DNA of 64,000 bases, taken from contig JANQWK010000102.1 of the NCBI GenBank assembly GCA_030729925.1, positions 1-64,000 on the forward strand, read 5' to 3'. The notes beneath the pieces were generated by a model. It saw only the letters and a list, made by a program, of their open reading frames with translations, did no database searches and was not told the origin of the DNA. Each line of letters opens with the position of its first letter. The stretch's first letter is position 1. The position numbers and the translations under genes were made by a program. Positions 18,197 through 25,957 of the stretch are shown here, in pieces. The stretch is from Saprospiraceae bacterium (GTDB taxonomy: Bacteria; Bacteroidota; Bacteroidia; Chitinophagales; Saprospiraceae).

Positions 18197-20320
18197 ATGG
18201 CATTAATTTCTCAAATCAGAAAAAACTCTTGGATTCTGGTCGTTATGATAGCGCTGGGTCTGGGAGGGTTTATTTTAATGGACATGACAGCCGGTCAGCA
18301 GAGTTTGTTTGGCGGTTCACAGTTTACGGTTGGCAATGTAGAGGGTGAGAAGCTGGACTGGAACAAATTTAGCCAGGTTGATCAGGTGATTTATGGCAAT
18401 TCTGGAGCGGAGGTGTACAGCCGCCGGGAGAATTTGTGGAATTTTTTCGTAGAGGATATTCTTATTTCCAGGGAATCTGAGGGTAATGGTTTGGGGATAG
18501 GTAAGCCCGAGCTGCTCGATCTTCAGTTTGGGGATAATAATATGCAGAATATCAGTCCTGTTATTCAGGCTCGCTTTGGGGATCCGATGACGGGGATGAT
18601 CAACATGCAGTTGTTGAGTCAGTACAAGGCTTCTATTCAAAACAACACGCTGACTGATCCGGGCATTCGTTCTTTTTGGGCGCAGCAGGAGAAGGAGATC
18701 ATCAAGGATCGTTTGCAAACGAAGTTGACCTTTATGGTTGAAAAGGGGATGTACACGCCTTCCTGGATGGCAGAGATGAGCAACAGGGATTTGAACCAGC
18801 GCATGGATTTTGCGTATGTCAAAGTGCCGCTCGATGAATTGGACAACACGGAGGTGAGTGTGTCTGACAGTGATTTCAAGGCATATTTGCAGGAAAATAA
18901 GGCTGTTTATACCATCAAGGAGGAGCGTAGGTCTATTGCTTATGTGAATTTCCCTGTGGTACCTACGGCTGCGGATTCTGCTGCGATACGCGGAAGATTG
19001 GCGGAGCTTGCGGCAGAGTTTGAGTCTGCTGAAAATGACTCTTTGTTTTTGTTGAACAATCTGGGGACTTTGGATCCGGTGTTTTATAAGAAAGACGAGT
19101 TGGGTGTGGCATTGGCTGACAACTTGTTTGATTTGCCTGCGGGATCTGTTTATGGTCCTTACCGCGAAGGTAATGCTTACAAAATAGCGAAGTTGCTCGA
19201 CAAGCAGGTATTGCCTGATTCTGTTAAGTCTCGACACATATTGATTCGTGCTTCTACTCCTGTGGAGTTTGAGAGTGCCGAAAAGTTGCTGGATAGTTTG
19301 ACTGTTTTGATTGAGCGTGGGGTGGAGTCTTTTGACTCGCTGGCTGCTAAATTTGGAACAGATGGTACTGCTCAGCTTGGTGGAGACTTGGGTTATGTTA
19401 CTCAGGGTATGATGGTACAGCCGTTCAATGATTTGATTTTCCAGGAGGCAGTTCCTGGAAAACTATATCAGGTCAATACGCAGTTTGGTCGTCACCTGGT
19501 GGAAGTGACCGGCAGGAGGTTTATTGACAATGAGCCTTCCGTTCGCGTGGGTATCGTAAGCCAGTCTATTGTCCCAAGTGACGAAACACAGAATGCTGCC
19601 TATGATAAGGTGCTTGCTTTTGTTGGTCAGAACAGAGATCTGGCTGCATTGCAGGCTGCGGTGGATAATGACCCAGGTCTTAGTTTGGAGAATGTTTTTG
19701 GGTTGAGGGAGAATGACTTTGAGGTGGATGGACTTGATGCCGGTGGTTCTTCCAGAAATATCGTTCGATGGGCTTTTGGTGCCTCAGAGGGAGATGTTTC
19801 GGCTGAAATTTACAGCTTCCAGGATCCGGTTGATTTTTACGACAATCGTTATGTAGTGGTAGCTTTGGTTGATGTACAGTCATCAGGTTTGCCTGATTTG
19901 GCTGGTATCAGGGCTGAGATCGAGCCTTTGGTGATCAATAAGAAGAAGGCTGAATTGCTTGCGGAAAAGATCGCGGGCATGGATATGGCTGGTATTGCTT
20001 CGGCTTACAACGTTGCTGTTGATACAGCATTCAGCGTGGCATTCAGTCAGTCTTTTGTTTCAGGGATAGGTTCGGAACCCAAAGTAGTTGCCACGGCATT
20101 TAGTTTGAGCAACGGTCAGACTTCAGGTGCTGTAGTTGGTGATTCGGGGGTATTTAAGTTGATGATGATCAATAAGACCTCCATGGATGGCGTTGATCCC
20201 AATATTCCTCAGATCAGACAGCAGGTATCTGCGTTGAACAGAGGCCAGGTGTATTCAGGGTTGATCGAAGGTATCAAGCGCAGTGCGAAAATCAAGGACT
20301 ACAGGTTCAAGTTTTACTAG
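18197..20320 (+). CDS. ppiD: PpiD-like membrane-anchored peptidyl-prolyl isomerase/chaperone
   Basis: 707 residues. A single N-terminal helix (about 13-31, WILVVMIALGLGGFILMDM) anchors a large periplasmic part. This has a SurA/PpiD-type chaperone region and a parvulin domain at about 341-445 (SRHILIRASTPVEF, FGTDGTAQLGGDLGYV, PFNDLIFQEAVPGK, FGRHLVEVTGRR). The family helps outer-membrane and secreted proteins fold as they leave the Sec translocon. It has its own promoter (18070-18100) and terminator (20337-20373), so it is a single-gene unit. The preceding two-component genes are on the same strand, and envelope-stress control is possible but not shown. Confidence 0.88.
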   Translation: MALISQIRKNSWILVVMIALGLGGFILMDMTAGQQSLFGGSQFTVGNVEGEKLDWNKFSQVDQVIYGNSGAEVYSRRENLWNFFVEDILISRESEGNGLGIGKPELLDLQFGDNNMQNISPVIQARFGDPMTGMINMQLLSQYKASIQNNTLTDPGIRSFWAQQEKEIIKDRLQTKLTFMVEKGMYTPSWMAEMSNRDLNQRMDFAYVKVPLDELDNTEVSVSDSDFKAYLQENKAVYTIKEERRSIAYVNFPVVPTAADSAAIRGRLAELAAEFESAENDSLFLLNNLGTLDPVFYKKDELGVALADNLFDLPAGSVYGPYREGNAYKIAKLLDKQVLPDSVKSRHILIRASTPVEFESAEKLLDSLTVLIERGVESFDSLAAKFGTDGTAQLGGDLGYVTQGMMVQPFNDLIFQEAVPGKLYQVNTQFGRHLVEVTGRRFIDNEPSVRVGIVSQSIVPSDETQNAAYDKVLAFVGQNRDLAALQAAVDNDPGLSLENVFGLRENDFEVDGLDAGGSSRNIVRWAFGASEGDVSAEIYSFQDPVDFYDNRYVVVALVDVQSSGLPDLAGIRAEIEPLVINKKKAELLAEKIAGMDMAGIASAYNVAVDTAFSVAFSQSFVSGIGSEPKVVATAFSLSNGQTSGAVVGDSGVFKLMMINKTSMDGVDPNIPQIRQQVSALNRGQVYSGLIEGIKRSAKIKDYRFKFY

Positions 20321-20336
20321 ACACTTACAATATATT

Positions 20337-20373
20337 GCTGAGGTGGTCGCACAATTTTGGAGACCACCTCAGC
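20337..20373 (+). terminator. ppiD: Hairpin after ppiD
   Basis: A perfect 12-bp inverted repeat, GCTGAGGTGGTC (20337-20348) with GACCACCTCAGC (20362-20373), lies 16 nt after the ppiD stop. Its sequence differs from the dispersed REP-like palindromes. The tail after it is CCTTATCGTT, not a strong T-tract. Confidence 0.7.
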
Positions 20374-20442
20374 CCTTATCGTTCTGAATTAAAGGGGTAA
20401 AATCCGTGACGCAAGTGCAGGGAATATTTTGCCCCTTTAATT

Positions 20443-20473
20443 TTTGGCAATTTTGTTTTTTTATCCATCTTTG
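20443..20473 (+). promoter_or_regulatory. Putative promoter of the 41-residue membrane peptide gene
   Basis: TTTG (20443-20446) and CATCTTTG (20466-20473) are 19 nt apart, matching the phylum's promoter class with one mismatch in the -7 box. The small gene's ATG is 28 nt further on. Confidence 0.5.
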
Positions 20474-20501
20474 CAGCAATTCAAGATTAAAATCAATTCC
20501 G

Positions 20502-20627
20502 ATGTCAGAAGTACAAAACGCCGGTAAAAAAGGCTACTGCCTGCTCTATTTCTTCTTGTTTTTATTGCTTTTTGTGATTTTGGTGGTGAGCATCTATTAC
20601 TACAACATGAAATTCTTGCCTGCCTGA
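20502..20627 (+). CDS. 41-residue single-pass membrane peptide
   Basis: The reading frame is open from 20406, but the ATG at 20502 follows a well-placed promoter and gives a sensible peptide. It has a short polar head (MSEVQNAGKKGY), one hydrophobic helix of about 22 residues (LLYFFLFLLLFVILVVSIYY) and a short tail (YNMKFLPA). I do not recognise the family. Its place just after ppiD, and its size, recall small membrane regulators or subunits, but nothing in the sequence gives a function. It could also be a chance ORF. Confidence 0.5.
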   Translation: MSEVQNAGKKGYCLLYFFLFLLLFVILVVSIYYYNMKFLPA

Positions 20628-20723
20628 TTTGTAGTACTCAGGGCATTGGCGGGTAACTCCGTTTTTCTTTCAGGGATATCTTAATAGCGCAATGCTAGCG
20701 GGTTCTGTCGGTAGGGTACTATC

Positions 20724-21614
20724 TTATTGCCAGGCGTGGGACTCGATAAATTCCAGGGTGTGGTTCAGGCTTTTGAGCACAACTGCATTTTCCGGAAGCT
20801 GTATTTGTTGTGCAAAAAACTGGTATCCGGACAAAAGCAGTTTTGAGCCGAGGCACTGCTGCGCCAGTTTGCCTACATACTGGTGAACAGGTTCTTTAGA
20901 AAAGGACTCCGAAACAATAGTATAGATAAAATCGGGTTGATGGATATTGCACGCATCGCGGATATCTGCCAGACTAATATCTTGTCCAATGTATAGAACC
21001 CTGTTTTTGCGTGATTTAAGCAGGTAGTGCATAAACAGCATGGACAACTCCTGGCGCTCGCCTTCTGGCAGGAAAAGCAAGTATAATCTGGAGTTCTTTT
21101 GAGCAGGTAAAGGCTCCTGATCAATCGAGGCGATTATTTTTTGCCTTATCAGGTTGCTGATGAAATTTTCCTGTACGGGATTGATCGAACCGGTGAGCCA
21201 GAGCAGTCTTAGTTTTTCGAGAAATGGGTAGATTACCTCCATCATCGTCTTCTCGAACCCCTGTTGTTGAATATTGGTATTGATGATCCGATTGAACTTG
21301 TATTCATCCATCTCGATCATCGAAATGGTGAGGGCATCCAGCTGGGTACCAAATTCGAAATTGAACTCAGAGATGGCCGCTACTTTTTCAGCGATTTCCT
21401 CCGGAGTCATTTTGGCGATCTTGGAGATCTTGATGCCATTTTTATTCAGAAGCGCGATATTGAGGATCAATTTGAGGTCATCGTCCTCAAAATAGCGGAT
21501 ATTGGTTGTGGTTCGCTTAGGTGTAATGATACCGTAGCGCTGCTCCCAAACGCGCAGGGTGTGCGCTTTAATGGAGGAGAGTTTTTCCAAGTCTTTAATC
21601 GAATAAACCGCCAC
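20724..21614 (-). CDS. MerR-family regulator with degenerate B12-binding-like domain
   Basis: 296 residues. It starts with GTG; the codon just before is a stop, so no earlier start exists. The N-terminal MerR winged helix (1-72) has YSIKDLEKLSSIKAHTLRVW and RYFEDDDLKLIL. The rest matches the helical and Rossmann cobalamin modules of CarH/LitR. The light-sensing ligands are altered: the W-x9-EH motif reads W139-x9-E149-N150, and the lower-ligand E-x-H-x-x-G region reads E186-R-Q188-E-L-S. The protein probably does not bind B12, or binds it differently. Such regulators often control carotenoid genes in Bacteroidota, but none are adjacent; the nearest gene, divergent, encodes the 954-residue secreted protein. 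Confidence 0.82.
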   Translation of the reverse strand: MAVYSIKDLEKLSSIKAHTLRVWEQRYGIITPKRTTTNIRYFEDDDLKLILNIALLNKNGIKISKIAKMTPEEIAEKVAAISEFNFEFGTQLDALTISMIEMDEYKFNRIINTNIQQQGFEKTMMEVIYPFLEKLRLLWLTGSINPVQENFISNLIRQKIIASIDQEPLPAQKNSRLYLLFLPEGERQELSMLFMHYLLKSRKNRVLYIGQDISLADIRDACNIHQPDFIYTIVSESFSKEPVHQYVGKLAQQCLGSKLLLSGYQFFAQQIQLPENAVVLKSLNHTLEFIESHAWQ

Positions 21615-21635
21615 TTAAAATCTTGATTTCAGCAT

Positions 21636-21727
21636 GTTTACAAACCTTTTCCGGAAAATACCACAAGGTAAAAAACAAACCTTAGTGGAGAACGTGAAAA
21701 GGATTAAATTGTTTACGAATGTGTAAA
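21636..21727. promoter_or_regulatory. GTTTAC motifs and palindrome between merR-type and secreted-protein genes
   Basis: The 227-nt divergent spacer has GTTTAC at 21636-21641 and again at 21711-21716. The second forms an inverted repeat TTTAC-N6-GTAAA (21712-21727). ACAAACCTT also occurs twice (around 21640 and 21675). These are plausible operator half-sites for the MerR-type regulator; the role is inferred from position only. Confidence 0.35.
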
Positions 21728-21841
21728 TTTCAAAATCATTCTTGAATTTTTTGCATGAATCCCTCTTTTTGATGTCGGGGGTATGGTGAAAAAAATGCTA
21801 ATTTTAAGTGACCGAGCAATGTTTCTCAAAAGAATTAACTG

Positions 21842-24706
21842 ATGGTAATGGCGAAGAATATTTTCGTTTGGGGTATTGTGTTTTTGCTGGCGGCTGTTCA
21901 GCCCTTGTCTGCCCAGGTTTCTGGACTTACTTGTAGTTATCGGGTGGAGCTGTACGACGACTTTGGGGATGGTTGGATAGGCTCAGAGCTGGAGTTAGAG
22001 ACGAGAGACACGATCTATCGTTTTTTTCTGGACAACATCACAGACGATGGTTCTCGTAAAGTGTTTTTTTTAGACTTGGCGGACGGGGACTCTTTGAGGG
22101 TTACTTATGTGCCTGGGATTTTTGAAGAGGATGTGCGCTTTGCTGTTTTCAATGCTGAGGGTGAGCGAATTGTTGCGGGTGGGCCTGAGCCTGAGGGGGG
22201 AGTATTGCTGGAGACATTGGTTACCTGTGCTGCGTGTGCTATAGTTTTGCCTGATGAAGTGAGCGTATCCAGGATAAGGTCTTCAACGGCGGATATCTTT
22301 TGGGGGCCGGGAAAGGATCCATTGGCGGATTATTTGTTGGAGTATGGGGAACAGGGTTTTGAACCTGGTTCGGGTCGGACACGCTTGGTTTCGACTCCCG
22401 CTGTGCGTTTGAACAACCTTGTTCCGGATACGGGTTACGATATTTACTTCACGGTATTATGTGCCAGTGGGGATACGAGTCGGATGAGTGGGCCTGTTTT
22501 TTTTGAGACTCGTCCTGTTAATGACGTAGGTATTGTTGACATAGTGGCTCCTGTATCTGATTGCAACCTGAGCCAGCGGGATTCGGTAAAAGTAGTCATG
22601 AAAAATTTTGGAGGGGTTCCACAGTCTTTGGTGCCATTTCAATATAGTGTGAATGGTGTTGATGCAGGGGTTCCTATACCACGCGATGGTTTTTATACGG
22701 GAGCCTTAGGGGTTGACAGTACGGTGGTGATTGCTTTTGAGACGACTTACGATTTTTCGGAGCCAGGTGAATATGTTATCGTGGCATGGACGGCTCTGGA
22801 GGAAGATGGAGATATGAGCAATGACACTTTTGCTATTTCGGTGGTAAGCGTGCCTGAAATTACCAGTTTTCCCTACTTCGAAAATTTTGAGACTTGGGGT
22901 GGGGGTTGGACGGTGGATCCATCGAGCCGGTATTCAAGTTGGGCTTATGGGGATCCGCAGGGAGATTATATTGAACGGGCTTTTAGCGGCAGCGGAGCTT
23001 GGGTAACGAATTTGAATGGTCCCTACAATGGGGATGAGTTTTCTTACTTATTGTCACCTTGCTTTGACTTTTCGTCGTTGTCGCGCGATCCGCGCCTTTC
23101 GTTTGCTTTGATCGTAGATACAGAGCTTTGTGAGACGGAAATTTGTGATCGCTTTTGGGTAGAGTGGACCCGCGATGGTGGAGTTACCTGGGAAAAAGTA
23201 CAAACTGCTACTTCTACGCTGAATTGGTACAACGACAAGGGCACAGGTAACTGGACAGGTTCTGGAAGTCAGGACGGTTGGTTTGTAGCCTATACCGTAC
23301 TTCCGGGAGGAGCGGGTGAGGCCAATGTGCGGATTCGTTTGGCTTTTGCTTCGGATTTCTTGTTCAATGGAGAAGGGATAGGCATAGACGATATTTTTAT
23401 TTCGGAGCCGCTTCGCACGGATCTGGCTTTGCATGAAGTGCGCAATTCGGCGCTGCTTTCTTGTGGTGATGGAGCAGATCAGGTGCAAGTTACGTTGACG
23501 AACTTCGGCGAACAATCGCTTAGCAATATCAACCTGTACTATCGGGTCAATGGAGGCGTTCCCGTTCGGGAAAACACGGGAAGTGCGGTATTAGCGTCCG
23601 GGGCGCAGCGGCAATTCGCATTTGAGCGCGTGTTTGATTCTTCTATTCCCGGCGATTACGAGGTGGCGGTATGGTCAGCCATACCAGGCGATCAGTTTCG
23701 TGCCAATGATACGACATACCTTCGTTTTTCCACAGCTTATCCTCTGCCTTATGCCGAAAATTTTGAGGGAGGATACATTCCCCGGATTTGGTCTGTAGAG
23801 GGAGGAGGAGTAGGAGCGGACGCGGACAATACCTCCCAGGTGTTATTTGAGAATCTGTTTGAGTTCAATACCAGTTTTGAGGCAACGAGTCCTGCGTTGG
23901 GTTCGGTCAGTCCTGGAGACGTCTTGTCTTTCGATTACCGGTATGTGGCATTTGAGGGTGGAGCATACACGCTGGAACCCGGTGATGAGCTTAGTGTGGC
24001 TATTTCTACGGATTGCGGGCTGACTTTTGAAAATATCTATACTATAAATGCCAGTAATCACGAACCGGGTTTGGGAATGCAAAAAATAGTGCTGCCCTTA
24101 GATGCTTATGCTGGCTCGTATATCAAATTCAGGATACAGGCGACTTGGGGTTCGGGTGATTATTTGGTTGACCTGGATAACTTTTTCGTGGGCTCCTGCC
24201 CACCAGCCCTCAATCTTGGAGCCCAGGTCACGGATGTTAGTGCCAGTGGTTCGAGTGACGGAGCGATTACACTTTTTCCCGAAGGGATAGCAGAAGAATA
24301 TGTATTCAGTTGGAACACAGGAGCATCCCGTAATGCGATTAGTCAACTGACGGAGGGCGTCTATCAGGTTACCGTTACGGATCCTTACGGGTGTACGGAT
24401 AATTACGAATTTGTGGTAGGTGTGGGTGTGAATACGGACGAGCGGATGGAGCAAACCTTTGTCCGGGTTTTTCCCAATCCCAGCGCGGATGGTCAATTTG
24501 CGTGGAACATCTCATCGGAAACAGCGATAGATCGTTTGGATATCCGCCTGTATGATGCGATGCAGCGGCTCATCAAGACCGATGTACGGCGCAGCATCAG
24601 GGATGTTAGTGGCAACCTTGATCTTTCAGCGGCTGCTTCAGGGGTGTATTTTGTACAGGTGATTGCCGACGGGGTTGCCCAGACGATCAAGGTGGTGAAG
24701 TTGTAG
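21842..24706 (+). CDS. Large multi-domain secreted protein with T9SS type A sorting domain
   Basis: 954 residues. Signal peptide (about 1-26, ending LSAQ). Then a Cys-containing beta module with YDDFGDGWIGSELEL; a fibronectin type III-like domain near 140-225 (ISWGP-type core, LVPDTGYDIYFTVLC); CARDB-like modules near 230-335 and 530-630 (VKNFG, YRVNGG, FDSSIPGDYEVAVWS); two MAM/jelly-roll-like modules near 340-525 (FPYFENFETWGGGW, GIGIDDIFI) and 635-780 (LPYAENFEGGYIPRIW, YLVDLDNFFVG); a SprB-like repeat (DGAITL, YVFSWNTGASRNAISQLTEG); and the sorting domain (RVFPNPSADGQ to TIKVVKL). It is probably exported by T9SS and attached to the surface or released. The repeated modules suggest adhesion or glycan binding. 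No catalytic motif is visible. Confidence 0.85.
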   Translation: MVMAKNIFVWGIVFLLAAVQPLSAQVSGLTCSYRVELYDDFGDGWIGSELELETRDTIYRFFLDNITDDGSRKVFFLDLADGDSLRVTYVPGIFEEDVRFAVFNAEGERIVAGGPEPEGGVLLETLVTCAACAIVLPDEVSVSRIRSSTADIFWGPGKDPLADYLLEYGEQGFEPGSGRTRLVSTPAVRLNNLVPDTGYDIYFTVLCASGDTSRMSGPVFFETRPVNDVGIVDIVAPVSDCNLSQRDSVKVVMKNFGGVPQSLVPFQYSVNGVDAGVPIPRDGFYTGALGVDSTVVIAFETTYDFSEPGEYVIVAWTALEEDGDMSNDTFAISVVSVPEITSFPYFENFETWGGGWTVDPSSRYSSWAYGDPQGDYIERAFSGSGAWVTNLNGPYNGDEFSYLLSPCFDFSSLSRDPRLSFALIVDTELCETEICDRFWVEWTRDGGVTWEKVQTATSTLNWYNDKGTGNWTGSGSQDGWFVAYTVLPGGAGEANVRIRLAFASDFLFNGEGIGIDDIFISEPLRTDLALHEVRNSALLSCGDGADQVQVTLTNFGEQSLSNINLYYRVNGGVPVRENTGSAVLASGAQRQFAFERVFDSSIPGDYEVAVWSAIPGDQFRANDTTYLRFSTAYPLPYAENFEGGYIPRIWSVEGGGVGADADNTSQVLFENLFEFNTSFEATSPALGSVSPGDVLSFDYRYVAFEGGAYTLEPGDELSVAISTDCGLTFENIYTINASNHEPGLGMQKIVLPLDAYAGSYIKFRIQATWGSGDYLVDLDNFFVGSCPPALNLGAQVTDVSASGSSDGAITLFPEGIAEEYVFSWNTGASRNAISQLTEGVYQVTVTDPYGCTDNYEFVVGVGVNTDERMEQTFVRVFPNPSADGQFAWNISSETAIDRLDIRLYDAMQRLIKTDVRRSIRDVSGNLDLSAAASGVYFVQVIADGVAQTIKVVKL

Positions 24707-24808
24707 CGGGAATTTGGCGTGGCTGTTTTAAACAATTCCATCTGATTTGGTGTATATCAAGGGTCGGAGTAGGAACTGTGGGGAAGCATCACAGGTAAAA
24801 ATTTTCGC

Positions 24809-25957
24809 ATGAAAATAGGTATAGTAGGGTACCCAACATACGGAGGCAGTGGGGTTGTAGCAACGGAATTGGGACTCGGGTTGGCAAATGCCGGTCATCA
24901 GGTTCATTTCATAACCTACCGCCGGCCTGCCCGGTTGTTACATTTTCATGAAAATGTTTTTTATCATGAAGTAACCAATGAAGATTATCCTCTGTTTGAA
25001 TATCCGCCTTATGAAACGGCTCTGGCGAGTAAACTGGTAGAAGTCGTAAAATTTGAAAAGCTGGACATCCTGCATGTGCACTATGCCATTCCCCATGCTG
25101 CGGCGGCCTATATGGCAAAAAAAATTTTACTAACGGAAGGGAAGTACATTCCGGTAATTACGACGCTTCATGGCACTGATATCACATTGGTGGGCAACAA
25201 CAAAGCTTTTTCGCCGGTAGTTGCCTTTTCGATCAACAAATCGGATGGGGTCACGGCGGTATCGGAAAATCTTCGACAGCAGACGTACGACTATTTTACC
25301 ATCAATCGGGAAATAGAGGTCATTTATAATTTTATTGACCTCGATCGTTTCAGGCGCATCAACAAGGATCATTTTAAGAAGGCGATAGCACCCAATGGCG
25401 AGCGGATATTGATTCACGTATCCAATTTTCGGAAAGTCAAGCGAAGCGAGGATGTCATCAAGGTATTCAAGCTTGTTTCCGAGCGAATCCCCAGTAAATT
25501 ACTGTTGATCGGAGACGGTCCGGAGCGATCTAATCTCGAAGCGCTTTGTAGAGAGTTCCATCTGTGTGATGAAATTCGTTTTTTGGGCAAGCAGGACGCA
25601 ATTGAAGAGATCTTGTCTGTTTCGGATTTGTTTTTGATGCCTTCAGCGAGTGAAAGCTTTGGGTTAGCGGCCTTAGAGGCTATGGCTTGTGAAGTTCCGG
25701 TAATTTCAACAAATGTGGGGGGGCTGCCGGAGTTGAATATTCACGGGAAGACTGGCTTTTTGGATGATGTGGGTGATGTTGAAGGGATGGCAGCACATGC
25801 GATAGAGATTCTGTCGAGTGACGAAGTACTGGAGCAGTTTCGCAGTGCGGCTTTTGCACAGGCCAAGCGCTTTGATATTCGGGTGATTGTTCCTCAGTAT
25901 GAGGCTTATTACGAGAAAGTGCTGGAGCAAAGTCTGCACCGCCGGGAGGAAGCATAA
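24809..25957 (+). CDS. bshA: BshA: N-acetyl-glucosaminyl L-malate synthase (bacillithiol step 1)
   Basis: 382 residues, GT4 family, GT-B fold. The start MKIGIVGYPTYGGSGVVATELGLGLA region is a BshA hallmark, as is TTLHGTDITLVGNN. The donor-site motif SASESFGLAALEAMACEVPV has the EX7E glutamates. BshA joins GlcNAc from UDP-GlcNAc to L-malate, the first step to bacillithiol, the low-molecular-weight thiol of many Bacteroidota. bshB and bshC are not in this window. The stop codon (25955-25957) abuts the stop of the convergent porZ-like gene with no base between, so the two transcripts must overlap. Confidence 0.93.
   Translation: MKIGIVGYPTYGGSGVVATELGLGLANAGHQVHFITYRRPARLLHFHENVFYHEVTNEDYPLFEYPPYETALASKLVEVVKFEKLDILHVHYAIPHAAAAYMAKKILLTEGKYIPVITTLHGTDITLVGNNKAFSPVVAFSINKSDGVTAVSENLRQQTYDYFTINREIEVIYNFIDLDRFRRINKDHFKKAIAPNGERILIHVSNFRKVKRSEDVIKVFKLVSERIPSKLLLIGDGPERSNLEALCREFHLCDEIRFLGKQDAIEEILSVSDLFLMPSASESFGLAALEAMACEVPVISTNVGGLPELNIHGKTGFLDDVGDVEGMAAHAIEILSSDEVLEQFRSAAFAQAKRFDIRVIVPQYEAYYEKVLEQSLHRREEA

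Noticed and set aside
18317-19237. 306-residue minus-strand ORF inside ppiD
   Set aside because: Composition is Arg/Ile/Gln-rich nonsense and it lies wholly within a well-supported gene.
20337-20373. Hairpin after ppiD as a sixth repeat copy
   Set aside because: Stem sequence differs (GCTGAGGTGGTC) and the 18-nt box is absent.
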